Assembly (NCBI GenBank): GCA_016713175.1
Contig: JADJPQ010000001.1
Location: forward strand, 647,001 to 711,000
DNA length: 64,000 nucleotides
Direction of reading: 5' to 3'
DNA from: Planctomycetota bacterium
GTDB lineage: Bacteria; Planctomycetota; UBA1135; UBA2386
The notes under the pieces were generated by a model, which saw nothing but the letters and a program-made list of their open reading frames with translations, made no database searches and was not told the origin of the DNA. Positions 17,948 to 27,243 of the stretch are shown one piece after another. The position numbers and the translations under genes were made by a program. Position 1 is the stretch's first letter; each line of letters opens with the position of its first letter.

Positions 17948-19905
17948 AGGCGCTGCCGCCGCCCAACGACACCGAACTGCCCGGGTGGACGCCGGCGATC
18001 GAGCCGTCGCGATCGACCGATGGCGTCGTCTACGAACGTGGTCACGGCGTGGTCGAGCGCTACGTCCCGCGCGCGGATGGCCTGAAGCAGAGCGTGGTGT
18101 TCGCCGCGCGGCCGGCCGGCACCGGCGATCTGGTGGTTCGCTACGACGTCAGCACCGACCTCGAGTGCGCTGCCGTGGCCGGCGCCGCAACCCTGTCGTT
18201 CCGGGCCGGCGAGCTCGGCGGAATCGACGTCGGCGCCGTGCTGGGCATCGATGCCCTGGGCGCAACCGCCGCGGGCACGATGCACTTCGATGGCCAGCAC
18301 CTCGATCTGGTGCTGTCCGGCGCGTTCGTCGATCGAGCGACGTTCCCGCTCGAACTGGATCCGCTGTTGAGCGGCTTCACCAACACCGGGGTGTCGTTCA
18401 ACGACACCCGCCCCGACATCGCCTACGACCGCGACAACGACGTCTACCTCGTCGTGTTCGAATTCGTCGTCTCGGCAACGGACAGCGACGTCGTCTGCCA
18501 ACGGATCAGCGGCGCCGGCGCGAGGGTCGGCAACGCCATCTGGATCGCGGGTGGAGCCCACCGCTCCCAGGCACCGGCCGTGTGCAACTGCAACATCATC
18601 GACCGGTTCTTCGTGTGCTGGCAGGACGACCTGGCCGGCAACTGGGACGTGAAGGGCTGCTCGGTCGACGCGGCGACCGGGGCGGTGTCCGCGATCGTGA
18701 ACGTCGCCGCATCCGGGGCAGACGAAGTGACTCCCGACTGCAGCGGCGAGGAGATGGACGTCGCGACCATCGACTTCGGCGACTCCCTGTGCCTGTGGGA
18801 CGACCGTGCCCTGGGCCTGCGCGGCGCTCTAGTGCACGTCCATGCCAACCCGCCTTTCGTCACCTCCGTCAACACGATCGTCGGTGGCGGTGATCCGTTC
18901 CGCAACAACCCCGCGATCACCAAGTCCAGCGGTCCCGACCGGCGCTTCGTGATCGCCTACCAGCACGACGCGCAGTTCCTGAGCACGATCGCGGTCGACG
19001 CCTACATGCGCCTCCTGTCGCCACCCAACACCGCCTTCTACAGCCCGAACGAACTGGTCGACAAGCCGGACATCGACGGTACCAGCCGCGGCTACCTGGT
19101 GGTGTTCGAGCGCAACGAACCCGGACGGACGCAGCGCGACATCTACGGCTCCGCGGGTCGCTTCGACGCCGTCAACGGCAGCCTGCCGACGCTCGCGTCC
19201 GGCCCGATCGAGGACGACGCCAACGAGGACGAACGCGACCCGGCGGTTGCCTTCCTGGGACCGATGCACGTCGTCGGCTGGACCAACCCGAGCCCCGGCC
19301 GCACCGACCTGCAGCTCACCAACATCGTGCCGGGCACAGTGCAGCGATCCGGCAGCGAACAGCTGGTCAGCGTGGTCGGCGAAGCGATGACGTTCGCGGC
19401 CCTCGGCAGCAAGCGCGCTGGCGGCGCCGCGAGCGACGAGGCGCTGCTGTCCTACCGGCGATTCGTCATCGCCACCGGCAACGCGACGCTCCACTCCCAG
19501 CGCTATCGCGCGTTCGGCGGTGGCCCGGTCACCGCGCTGCTGCCCGGCTGTGGCAACGGCGGCACGTGCGGCGTCAACGGTCCAGCCGCACTCGGCAATC
19601 CGCAGTTCGCCGTGCGGCTGTCCGGCGCCGATCCGGCCGCGCAGTTCGGGCTGATGTTCGCCGACGTGCTGGCCCAACCCACCTCCACCTGCGGCAGCTG
19701 CACGCGCATCGAGGCGATGTTCAGCTTCTTCGCCGTGCCCGTGGGCGGCGCGGCCGAGATCGCGTTGCCGCTGCCCGGCAGCACGGCCTACCTTGGTCTG
19801 CGTCTGGACGCGCAGTGGTTGACGATCAGTCCGAGCAGTTCGCCCTGTGCGGTGATCCCGGGTCTGGTGTTCTCCAACGCGATCCGGATCGTGGTGGCAG
19901 ACTGA
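17947..19905 (+). pseudogene. N-terminally truncated secreted repeat protein
   Basis: An open frame of about 650 codons with good protein character (RPDIAYDRDNDVYLVVFEFV, DRFFVCWQDDLAGNWDVKG, FLGPMHVVGWTNP) and the shared C-terminal module ending VFSNAIRIVVAD. It has no signal peptide, and protein-like sequence starts right at the stop codon of the preceding HAF gene, so its 5' end is lost. The repeats resemble surface-protein blades that mention dates, values and 'world'-type beta strands, but I cannot name a family. It could be read only by re-initiation after the HAF gene. Confidence 0.65.
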
Positions 19906-20088
19906 GGCCTGCCGGCCAGGCGACCGGCGCGAGGTCGGCGACCGACCGCCACCGCAGCGATCGGGGCACTCCGTCCGGTCCTGACTCGATCTGCGCGCAC
20001 TCTTGCAGGGTCCGACCGGCAGGTGCGTGCCGGTCGTCTTCGACACCGGGCACCGAGGTCGAACTGGTCGGCTTGTGAGCCGGTTCGC

Positions 20089-20146
20089 TCAATCGAGCCG
20101 CATCGCAACGCCGCCGCTGAACAGCGCGCCGAGCGGGTTCGCGCCC
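20089..20146 (-). pseudogene. Last ~19 codons of a shared C-terminal module, cut by an IS91 end
   Basis: The minus strand reads GANPLGALFSGGVAMRLD and stops at TGA (20089-20091). This matches the closing strand of the module seen in the other secreted proteins. Directly upstream lies IS91-type end copy B, so the element's insertion or a later deletion removed the rest of the gene. Confidence 0.55.
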
Positions 20147-20181
20147 GGGGGAAGGTGAAACAACGGTGGTTTTCGCCGGCC
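20147..20181 (-). repeat. IS91-type end, copy B (short)
   Basis: On the plus strand GGTGAAACAACG is followed by a T-run and CGCCGGCC, the same core as the other three copies but without the transposase tail. Between here and 20237 nothing else is recognisable. Confidence 0.6.
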
Positions 20182-20237
20182 AAGATCGTGCAAAGACTGT
20201 GCGCGTCGGTGAAGCGGCTGCACACGCGGACGCCGCA

Positions 20238-21110
20238 CTAGTCGCGGCCGCGCGTCGACCACTCCCACCCCGGCGCCGGCTCTGGCGTCGCGGTCGGCAC
20301 CTTGTCGAGGAGCAGGCAGCGGATGCGGATGCGCGCCGTCCGTTCACCGACCTCGACGACGACGCCACCAGTGATGCCGAAGCCACCCTTGCGGAAGTGC
20401 ACGACGTGCCCCTGCTTGATGCCGTGCGTGGTGCCGCGGTCGATCGTCGCCTCGGTGACGCGGTAGCGGAGCGTTCCGCTCGGCTCGACCTTGCTGTCGT
20501 GCACCGCGGTGATCGTCCCGGTGACGGGCTCGGCGAGCAGCAACGCGGCGGCCTCGGGCGGCAAATCGGGCCGGCCGTCGCATGCGCGACTCTCGTCGCC
20601 GGCCCGCAGCAGGAAGTTGCCGTGCGGGCCGTTCCGCGGTTCGCCGCCGCCGTTGATCGCGTTGGCGAAGCCCGGCAGTTGCGCGGGAGTGATCAGGTAG
20701 CGCCGCTCGCCCCAGCGCACCGGCACGAACTCCGCGGGCAGCAGCGGGCCACGTTCCGGGGCAGCCGGGAACGCGGATCCGAGCCGGATCCGGCCGTCGC
20801 GCTCGGTGCACGTGCCGTGGTCCTGATCGATGGTTCCGGCACACCCGCTCCACCGCAGCGCGAAACCCGCCGTTGGCGCCAGGTCGACGACAACGTTGAG
20901 GCCAAGGCCGTCGCCGTGGTAGTAGCGGCCGGCCCAGCCCGGCTTGCTGCCGAGACTGGTGAGCTCGGCGCGGATGCGCTCGATGCGGCCGTCGATCGCC
21001 TTCGTCGCCGCTTCGCCGAGCCGTGGGTTGACGGGAACCGCCGGGGTCGGCTCCTGCGCGGGCAGGGCCAGCGCGGCGAGGAACGCGGCGATCGTGGCAT
21101 GGCGCGGCAT
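20238..21110 (-). CDS. Exported protein of unknown function
   Basis: A 290-residue protein with a short signal peptide (MPRHATIAAFLAALALPAQ). The mature part starts with a helical stretch (GEAATKAIDGRIERIRAELTS) and continues with a beta-rich domain (GWAGRYYHGDGLGLNVVVDL). A C-terminal segment, VTGTITAVHDSKVEPSGTL then ATIDRGTTHGIKQGHVVHF, looks like a small barrel of the kind seen in periplasmic scaffold proteins. No family is recognised. The downstream gene on its left is the IS91-truncated module; the gene on its right (21138-21452) is transcribed in the same direction 27 bp upstream, so the two may be one operon. Confidence 0.7.
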   Translation of the reverse strand: MPRHATIAAFLAALALPAQEPTPAVPVNPRLGEAATKAIDGRIERIRAELTSLGSKPGWAGRYYHGDGLGLNVVVDLAPTAGFALRWSGCAGTIDQDHGTCTERDGRIRLGSAFPAAPERGPLLPAEFVPVRWGERRYLITPAQLPGFANAINGGGEPRNGPHGNFLLRAGDESRACDGRPDLPPEAAALLLAEPVTGTITAVHDSKVEPSGTLRYRVTEATIDRGTTHGIKQGHVVHFRKGGFGITGGVVVEVGERTARIRIRCLLLDKVPTATPEPAPGWEWSTRGRD

Positions 21111-21137
21111 GGTGCCGGCAATCCTATGCGAAGGACG

Positions 21138-21452
21138 TCAGCGTTTGGTGCAGACCACGAGCAGCCGCGCGACCGGCGCCTCGCCTGCTCGTTCGGTGCG
21201 CAACAGTTCGGTCGATACGGGGATCAGGCCTTCGCGGTCGAGCTGGTTGAGCATCGCGCCGAGGTACTCGTGTTCGCGGTAGAGGCTGCCAGCCTGCTGC
21301 GCCAGCGGCACGATCGGATCGCTCAGTACGACGCGGTACGGGCCGTCGAGAGCCCGATCGCGGTACTTGTTCTGGCCGGCCAGGACGCCGGCGGCGAGCA
21401 GCATGGTGGCAACGGTCGCGCTGATCACGAACCAGGACATCTTGCGTGTCAT
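21138..21452 (-). CDS. Small membrane-anchored protein of unknown function
   Basis: A 104-residue protein with one N-terminal helix (WFVISATVATMLLAAGVLAG) that could be an uncleaved anchor, and a small soluble part with an LYREHEYLGAMLNQLDREGL helix. It is likely cotranscribed with the exported protein downstream (27-bp gap). No family recognised. Confidence 0.6.
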   Translation of the reverse strand: MTRKMSWFVISATVATMLLAAGVLAGQNKYRDRALDGPYRVVLSDPIVPLAQQAGSLYREHEYLGAMLNQLDREGLIPVSTELLRTERAGEAPVARLLVVCTKR

Positions 21453-21969
21453 GGCGCCGCCGCAGGCAACTGCCGTTCCGAGTTTGGTGACGTCCTATGA
21501 CAACCACCGCGCCGAGCGGCGGCCCGGCAAGGGGCTGGCGAAGCAGCGCGTGGCATCAGCGCGTTGACCGCGTGCGAGCCCACATCTTCGTCTGCCTCCT
21601 CGCGGGGATAGGTGAAACAACGCGGGTTTTCGCCGGCCGGGTGGGCCGAGGATCGGCTTCTACGCCCTGGCGCTCGGCACCTGCGGCGGACCGCAGGCGG
21701 GCCGACGCAGTGCGGCGAATCTGACGGCGGCGAGGCCGGCCCCTCGCCTGGCCGCGATCGGAGTCGGTCTTCGACATGCGCTCTTGTCACCAAAGCGGAT
21801 GCGCTGGATCCGCGCCCGCGCGCACCAACGGTGAACCCGCGGAAAGCCGCGGCCTGGCCCCGGACGCACGCCCGAAGACGCCTGCAACGCAGCGCCGTCA
21901 GCCACGCAGCGATCTCGGCGTGCAGATGTCCCAGCGATCGCAGGGCCCCGCGGACCGCCGACTGCGCCT
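21453..21969. other. Intergenic stretch with an IS91-type end
   Basis: It contains IS91-type end copy C at 21604-21643 and otherwise no supportable gene. Long open frames on both strands are high-GC shadows with Arg/Ala/Pro-rich translations. Confidence 0.45.
21604..21643 (-). repeat. IS91-type end, copy C (short)
   Basis: On the plus strand GGGGATAGGTGAAACAACG continues through GGTTTTCGCCGGCCGGGTG, identical in layout to copies A and D. There is no transposase tail next to it. With the IS91 transposase remnant at 23894-24793 it brackets the gene 21970-23766. Confidence 0.65.
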
Positions 21970-23766
21970 TCAGCGCCGCTTCGAATACGCGTTGGGCGCA
22001 AGCCGGACGAAGCCGTCCTTTCGAGACGAGAACGCCGGGACCTTCATCTCCGGAGGATAGGTCAGCAGGATCCACTCCACGAGGTGCCGTTCGATCTCCT
22101 CGACCAGGACCGGAAACTCCCTCGCCAACAGGCTGCGGAACTCCGCGCTGGACAGACGCGCTTGCTCGTCCGCTGGACCACGCCAATCGATGCTCCAATC
22201 ACCGAGGTCCAGGCCGGCCAGGTTCTCGCCGAACGCCCGACGGAGCCCCGCGACGAACAGGTCGTCGATGGCCTTGGTGTGCTCCGGCTTGGACACCAGG
22301 ATCTTGAGGCACTGCAGCCACGACACCGCCTGGAAGTCCGGGTACGCGATCTGCTGTCGGTCGCCCTTCTCCCGGAAGGTCCGCATCAGGCCGAGCCACC
22401 TTCGGTAGCGAAGCAGCAGCGGGTCCTTGCGGACGGGCGGGCCGGCATCGACGCCCGCGGTCGCGGGCGCGTTCCCGGACGGCTTGGGCTTCTTGGCAGG
22501 CCTTGACCCTGGCGAGCCCGCCTCGGGCCGCGAGGGGGCGGGAGCCGGCGCGTCGAGCGGGAACTCCCCGCGGATCATGCAATCGGTCAACGCCCAGACG
22601 ATGGCGTGGTGCGCCGGCTGGATGTCGTGCCTCGGCGAGTCTTCCAGGTCGAAGAACTTGTCCAGACCCGGCAGTGGCCTCCCGAGAGCATGGGCGGTTT
22701 TCGCCCATTGGAACGCCCGCTCTCGATAGCTGAGAGCCGTGTCCGCGGTCCCACCGGTGTGGCTCTGCGTGGTCCCGGTCCGGTCGATGACGTTGAGCCC
22801 CGTGGCTCCGATCGTGGCAAGCGTGATCCAATTGGCGTAACCCTGCGCGAAGACGAAGGCCTCACCCCGGCTGCCGATGGCCGCCCTGAACTCCTCGAAG
22901 TTGCAGAGAAGCAAGGCCTGGGCCGTGCAGCGCATGAATCCGTCCCGCGCCGCATCGGCCCGATGGTCCAGGGACGCGTCGTCTGCGAAGCCATAGGCAG
23001 GAGTCGAGTTCCTTCCGAGGGCGGAAGCGGGTCCCAAGCCCCAGCCCCAGATCGCGTGGTCGGCGAGTTGGCCTGGTGTGAAGAACTGCGGTAACAAGGC
23101 CTCGCGCACTTCAGCAAGGGCCCTCACGACCAACCCATCCTCGGGGTGATCCACGGTCGCCTCACGCGGTTTGGGGTTTGGGATGACCAACCTCATGTCC
23201 TCCGGAAAGCGCCACAACCCCACGACGAAGGCGGGCCGGCCCGGCGTCACGGGCGCGCCGGCTCGGCTCCTGCCGAGTCGCTCCCACCCGTAGGAGAGGT
23301 CGGGACCGAGAATGGCCGCATCGAGTCGCATACTGAACTCGAATGCGGTCACGACGAAGGTGGCCAGGGAGTCGACTTCTCTCGGAACGACCTCGTCCAC
23401 CCAATGGGGGTACTCGAAGAACACCGTGTGGCGGGGACTGGAGAAGCCGAAGAACGACAACGCACCGTGGTGTCCAGGGCACAGGGCTGCCAGTCTCTGC
23501 GCGAAGGCCGACGGATAGGGACCCTGGCGATCCGCGGCACCTTCGGCCGCAACCGCCCGAGCCTGGCTCAACGCCTCCGGCACCAGGGTCGCGAGGATCT
23601 CCGGATATGGTCCCGGCGGCGGGTCGCTCTCCTTGGTGGCGGCAGACCGCTTGCCCCGCGGACCCGCATCCTGCGGGTGGACGTCGGTTCGTGCAATGCC
23701 GTCCCGAACGAGGAACGCGGACACGAACAAACCCAGCATCGGGCCCACGCGCCTTGTCGGCTCCAT
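21970..23766 (-). CDS. Large hypothetical protein between IS91 remnants
   Basis: A 598-residue protein I do not recognise. It may carry a weak N-terminal membrane or signal segment (MLGLFVSAFLVRDGIA, residues 10-25). The sequence is well formed: HHGALSFFGFSSPRHTVFFE, AFQWAKTAHALGRPLPGLDK, a low-complexity Pro/Lys linker around residues 425-460, then YPDFQAVSWLQCLKILVSKP and a C-terminal helix ending IERHLVEWILLTYPP. It is flanked on one side by an IS91-type end and on the other by an IS91 transposase remnant, so it may have been brought in or moved by such an element. Confidence 0.7.
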   Translation of the reverse strand: MEPTRRVGPMLGLFVSAFLVRDGIARTDVHPQDAGPRGKRSAATKESDPPPGPYPEILATLVPEALSQARAVAAEGAADRQGPYPSAFAQRLAALCPGHHGALSFFGFSSPRHTVFFEYPHWVDEVVPREVDSLATFVVTAFEFSMRLDAAILGPDLSYGWERLGRSRAGAPVTPGRPAFVVGLWRFPEDMRLVIPNPKPREATVDHPEDGLVVRALAEVREALLPQFFTPGQLADHAIWGWGLGPASALGRNSTPAYGFADDASLDHRADAARDGFMRCTAQALLLCNFEEFRAAIGSRGEAFVFAQGYANWITLATIGATGLNVIDRTGTTQSHTGGTADTALSYRERAFQWAKTAHALGRPLPGLDKFFDLEDSPRHDIQPAHHAIVWALTDCMIRGEFPLDAPAPAPSRPEAGSPGSRPAKKPKPSGNAPATAGVDAGPPVRKDPLLLRYRRWLGLMRTFREKGDRQQIAYPDFQAVSWLQCLKILVSKPEHTKAIDDLFVAGLRRAFGENLAGLDLGDWSIDWRGPADEQARLSSAEFRSLLAREFPVLVEEIERHLVEWILLTYPPEMKVPAFSSRKDGFVRLAPNAYSKRR

Positions 23767-23893
23767 CGGCGGACCTTACCAGGATCGAAAGCAGGCAGCC
23801 AGGCGACGGACCGTCGACGATCGCCCGAGCCCCGACCGCGTGAATCCGGGCATCGCGCGATCGCGGCGGCGCCGTGGCCGTCGCGTCCGCCGC

Positions 23894-24793
23894 ATCGCCC
23901 CGGCGCGGCGGTGGCACGCCCCGAGGGCGCCACGCCGCTGCGGGAGCGAACACACCGAAGTAGTGGACCAGTTTCTTGCGTGGGCGGGGCACCAACGCCG
24001 CGAGTCGTTCGAGGATGGTGAGCGGGTCGACGACGACACCGATGGAGCCGTCGCGCCACCGCTTCTTGAACGCGTAGGCCACACGCCCATCGGGCAGGAT
24101 CGACAGCCGATCTTCCGCGATGGGTGGGCGCGCGACGTAGCGGATCAGGTGCTCGAGGCGATCGGGACGGCCTTGCCGAACGCGCACGGCGGCATGCAGG
24201 CTGAAGCCGTCGAGGTCGGCGCACAAGCTGCCCGGGCCGTGCCGGAACTGCACCTGCCGGGTTCCGCGGCCTGGCCGCGAGTCGAGAGTTCCTGCGTTCG
24301 GGCCGAGCGCGGTTCTGCCTTGGACCGCGGCGGCGTGGAGTTGCAGCAGGACGTCACGATCCTGTGCGTCACGTGCGCCGGAGTCGGCATCGTCGAGTTT
24401 GCCGAGTCGGCGCAACTGCCGTAGCACGCGCCTCAGCACCCGTTGCCGCACCGGGACGTCGGGCAGCACTTCGTCGATCAGGAACGCGGCGCTGTCGGCC
24501 ATGCGACGGCCGCAGCAGGACGGGCAGAAGCCTCGGTGCTTGCAGGCGAAGGTGACCAGTTCGTCCTTGCCGCACGCATCGCAATGCAGGCGACAGAAAC
24601 CGGTGGCCAGGAGGCCGCAGGCGAGGATCGCGCGGAGTTCGCGTTCGCCGAAGGCCGGGAGTGTCGGGGAATCGGTGTCGCCCGCCGTGGCGGCGGCGAC
24701 GCGCGCGCAGAAGGTCTGCAGGTGTTGCTGGACGATCTGGTACAGCGCGGTCGTTTCCGTCCGGCGGCGAACCCGCTCGGGTGTGGTTCGCAC
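23894..24793 (-). pseudogene. IS91-family transposase, deleted and truncated
   Basis: About 300 codons of an IS91-type Y2/HUH transposase. The N-terminal zinc-binding domain is intact (LPAFGERELRAILACGLLAT, then CRLHCDACGKDELVTFACK and FCPSCCGRRM). After DVPVRQ (residue 117) the sequence jumps; only about 40 residues separate it from QGRTALGP, where intact homologues have far more, so the region holding the HUH and catalytic tyrosines is missing. A C-proximal part follows (LDGFSLHAAVRV, RYVARPPIAEDRL, HYFGVFAPAAAWR), and then the homology ends before the usual zinc-ribbon tail. It is inactive. Confidence 0.85.
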
Positions 24794-25064
24794 ACCGAGT
24801 CAGTGCTGCGCAATCCGCAGCGGTGACGGTCAGACGCGCGTCTTCCCCGTCACCTGGTGTCGACGTCAGACCGCGAGGCGAAGATCGATGGCGCGCGCCC
24901 GCCGCGGTTGGCCTGCTTGTTGTGCGAGTGGGCCGACGACGATCCAGGGCCAGATCGTCGGCGTCGACCGTCGGCAGCGGCACCGTCGCGCGCACCGAAC
25001 GGATCCCGGTGCAGGAGCGTGCGGTTGCGGCCGTCAGAGCGCTGGATAAGCTCGGACCTCGACG

Positions 25065-25541
25065 ATGCGACGCATCCTGCTGGCGGTTGTCTTGCTGGGC
25101 GTGGCGTTCGTCGCCGGACGCTGCGTCTGGCGTGCCACGGCCAGCGATGCGACGAAGATCCGCTGGCTGCTCGAGGACGAGGCCGCGGCGTTCAACAGCT
25201 GTTCTGCCCTGTCGGTACTGGCGTCGTTCGCGCCCGAGTGGCGGGACGAGACCACCGGCACGTCGCGGCAGTTGTTGCACGGCGGGATCCTGTGGGTGTT
25301 CCGCAACCGACGCGATGCCGCGCAGCGCTTCCTGTTCCGGATCGAACTCGGTGAAACGGACATCCAGGTCGACGGCGACCAGGCCAAGGCGACGCTGGCC
25401 ATGGCGCTCTACGAGGGGCTCGACGCGTACGAACGCTGCGTCTGGGAGCTGCGGGTCGTGGCGCACCTGGCCCGAAGGGATGGCGGCTGGCTCATCGAGC
25501 GTTCCAGTCACGAGACGATCCGCGGCACCGTGCCGCGGTGA
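25065..25541 (+). CDS. Membrane-anchored NTF2-like protein
   Basis: A 158-residue protein with an N-terminal transmembrane helix (MRRILLAVVLLGVAFVAG) and a soluble domain beginning TKIRWLLEDEAAAFNSC. Its helix-helix-sheet order and closing pattern (WELRVVAHLARRDGGWLIER) look like the NTF2/SnoaL cone fold, which often serves as an accessory binding domain. Family assignment is tentative. It stands alone between an IS91 remnant and a secreted protein gene. Confidence 0.6.
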   Translation: MRRILLAVVLLGVAFVAGRCVWRATASDATKIRWLLEDEAAAFNSCSALSVLASFAPEWRDETTGTSRQLLHGGILWVFRNRRDAAQRFLFRIELGETDIQVDGDQAKATLAMALYEGLDAYERCVWELRVVAHLARRDGGWLIERSSHETIRGTVPR

Positions 25542-25792
25542 CGTTGCGGGGACTTGCCGACGATCCGCCAAGCCATCGCTCCCGATGGACGTTTCCGTCG
25601 CCTTTCGCCGTGACCGCTCCGCGACCCTGGCTAGTTACCAGATCACGGCCCGGCGAGCCGCCCCTCCCTGCTCGCGGATCGAAGCATGGTCGATCCGAAT
25701 GTCCTTGGGTGATGGGGCGACGGCGTGCCGTGGTGGCGGTGCCGCACTCCCAGGCGCCGCAAACCAACCCGAACCCCACCCTGACCAAGAAC

Positions 25793-26704
25793 ATGCGACG
25801 ACACCTGCTCCTCGTGCTTTCCCTGCTGCCAGGTCCGGTGCTTCTGGCCCAGACCGTCACGGCCACGGCCACTGTCCTCAGCGGCACGGCCACAGCCACC
25901 GGTACCGGCGCTCCGGTCGTGAGGACCGCGAATCCCAACGCCCCGGTTCCGATGTCCCTCTCTGCCGTGGCGACGGCGCCGGTCGTGGTAGCCGTCGTCT
26001 CCAGCACGATGCGGGTCGACAACAGCGTGATCGAGTTGCGCGTGAACCAGACGGCCTATGTCGGCAGCCTGGGCACGGCGTCCGCGGATGCGGACCTCCA
26101 GCTCAGCCTGACTTCGACGCTGCCGCTGAACGCCCGCCTCGAACTCGTCTACTCCATGTCCATTCTTCCGGTCGGCGCGGTGCCTCCGACCGTGCAGCTG
26201 GACGTCGACGCCGATGGCATCTTCGAGACGATAGGGCGTGTCAACCAGACCGTGACCCGGACCTTGAATCTGTCGGGTCCCGTCGCGCCCGTGCTGCGAG
26301 TGCGCTCGACCAACACCGGTGCCTCGCCAGGATCGCTCGGAGTCATCGTCTACCTGCGTCTGCTTCCCGATCATCCGAACGTGTCGATTCGGACCCTGGT
26401 GCTGCCCTGCACGGCCCTCGACCTGATCGCCGAGCAGACTTTTGCCGCCGGCGTCCGGTTCCGTCCCGCCACCAGCGGCGGCTTCAGGGTGCTGGTCCTG
26501 GGGTTCTCACCGGTGTTCCAGACATTGCCCGTCGGACAGAACTGCTTCCTGGTGCCGAACCCCGACATCGTCGTGACGAACCTCAGTGCCCCGGTAGCGG
26601 TGCCGGCGGCGCTCGGGCCGCTCTCGTTCTACGCGCAGGCCATCTTCCTGGACCCGATGGCTTCCAGCAGCGGCGCCTCCACTGCCTACTTCGTGCAGCT
26701 GTAG
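25793..26704 (+). CDS. Secreted protein with shared C-terminal module
   Basis: A 303-residue exported protein. I start it at ATG 25793 (signal peptide MRRHLLLVLSLLPGPVLLAQ); the frame is open for 85 further codons upstream but that part is not protein-like. The mature N-terminus is a beta-sandwich rich in Thr/Ala/Val (TVTATATVLSGTATATGTGA) with AELVYSMSILPVG-type strands, suggestive of an immunoglobulin-like or CARDB-like domain. The final 100 residues form the shared module without the usual SNG closing strand (ends AYFVQL). Function unknown. Confidence 0.7.
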   Translation: MRRHLLLVLSLLPGPVLLAQTVTATATVLSGTATATGTGAPVVRTANPNAPVPMSLSAVATAPVVVAVVSSTMRVDNSVIELRVNQTAYVGSLGTASADADLQLSLTSTLPLNARLELVYSMSILPVGAVPPTVQLDVDADGIFETIGRVNQTVTRTLNLSGPVAPVLRVRSTNTGASPGSLGVIVYLRLLPDHPNVSIRTLVLPCTALDLIAEQTFAAGVRFRPATSGGFRVLVLGFSPVFQTLPVGQNCFLVPNPDIVVTNLSAPVAVPAALGPLSFYAQAIFLDPMASSSGASTAYFVQL

Positions 26705-26842
26705 GCCGGCGACGAAGCGCCACCCTGGTCGCGCAGGTGGGAGGCCGCGCCGCCAGAAATGCCCGGCACGCGGTCGCCGGCAACCACATCTGGTTCGCCG
26801 GCGGCAGGCCGGACGCCGAGCTGGAACTGTTCCCGTTCCGAT

Positions 26843-27240
26843 GGGGGATAGGTGAAACAACGGGGGTTTGCGCCGGCCGGGTGGTGCGGCGATGGCGATT
26901 CGTGCGGCGAACCAGGCGGTTGGCGGCGAGGCAGGGACCGGCCGATCCGGGAGAAATGCTCTGGTTCTGGCGCTGCGTACAGAGCGTCACGCTTGGCCGC
27001 GATCGGGCCACGCCGGAACAGTGAACAGGGTCGGGTTCAGGATCGGACGAAGTGCACCGAACGTCGTGGCGGCGCTCTCGCCGCAGCGAGTTCCGGCGCT
27101 TTGGCCGGCACGCCGAGGTGGTGGAAGATCCGCCGGATGGCGGCATGGGCGCTGACGAACGCCAGCAGGCGGCGCTGGCCGCCGCAGTGGCCGCAGGCCC
27201 GGAATCGCTCGTAGCGGCGACCGGCGCGGCAGCTGCCGCG
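26843..27240 (-). mobile_element. IS91-family element scar, copy D (transposase tail plus end)
   Basis: The minus strand from about 27240 to the stop at 27037-27039 encodes the C-terminal zinc ribbon and tail of an IS91-type transposase: YERFRACGHCGGQRRLLAFV, then AAIRRIFHHLGVPAKAPELA and SVHFVRS. The remaining 190 bp to 26843 form the downstream end with the same core (plus-strand GGTGAAACAACG) as the other copies. The element is cut exactly next to the stop codon of the carboxypeptidase-regulatory-like gene at 27244. No gene lies between 26705 and 26843. Confidence 0.8.
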
Positions 27241-27243
27241 AGC

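Noticed and set aside
20166..21500. 444-codon plus-strand gene
   Set aside because: It is antisense to two minus-strand genes with better signal and membrane features; translation is Ala/Arg/Gly/Asp-rich without motifs.
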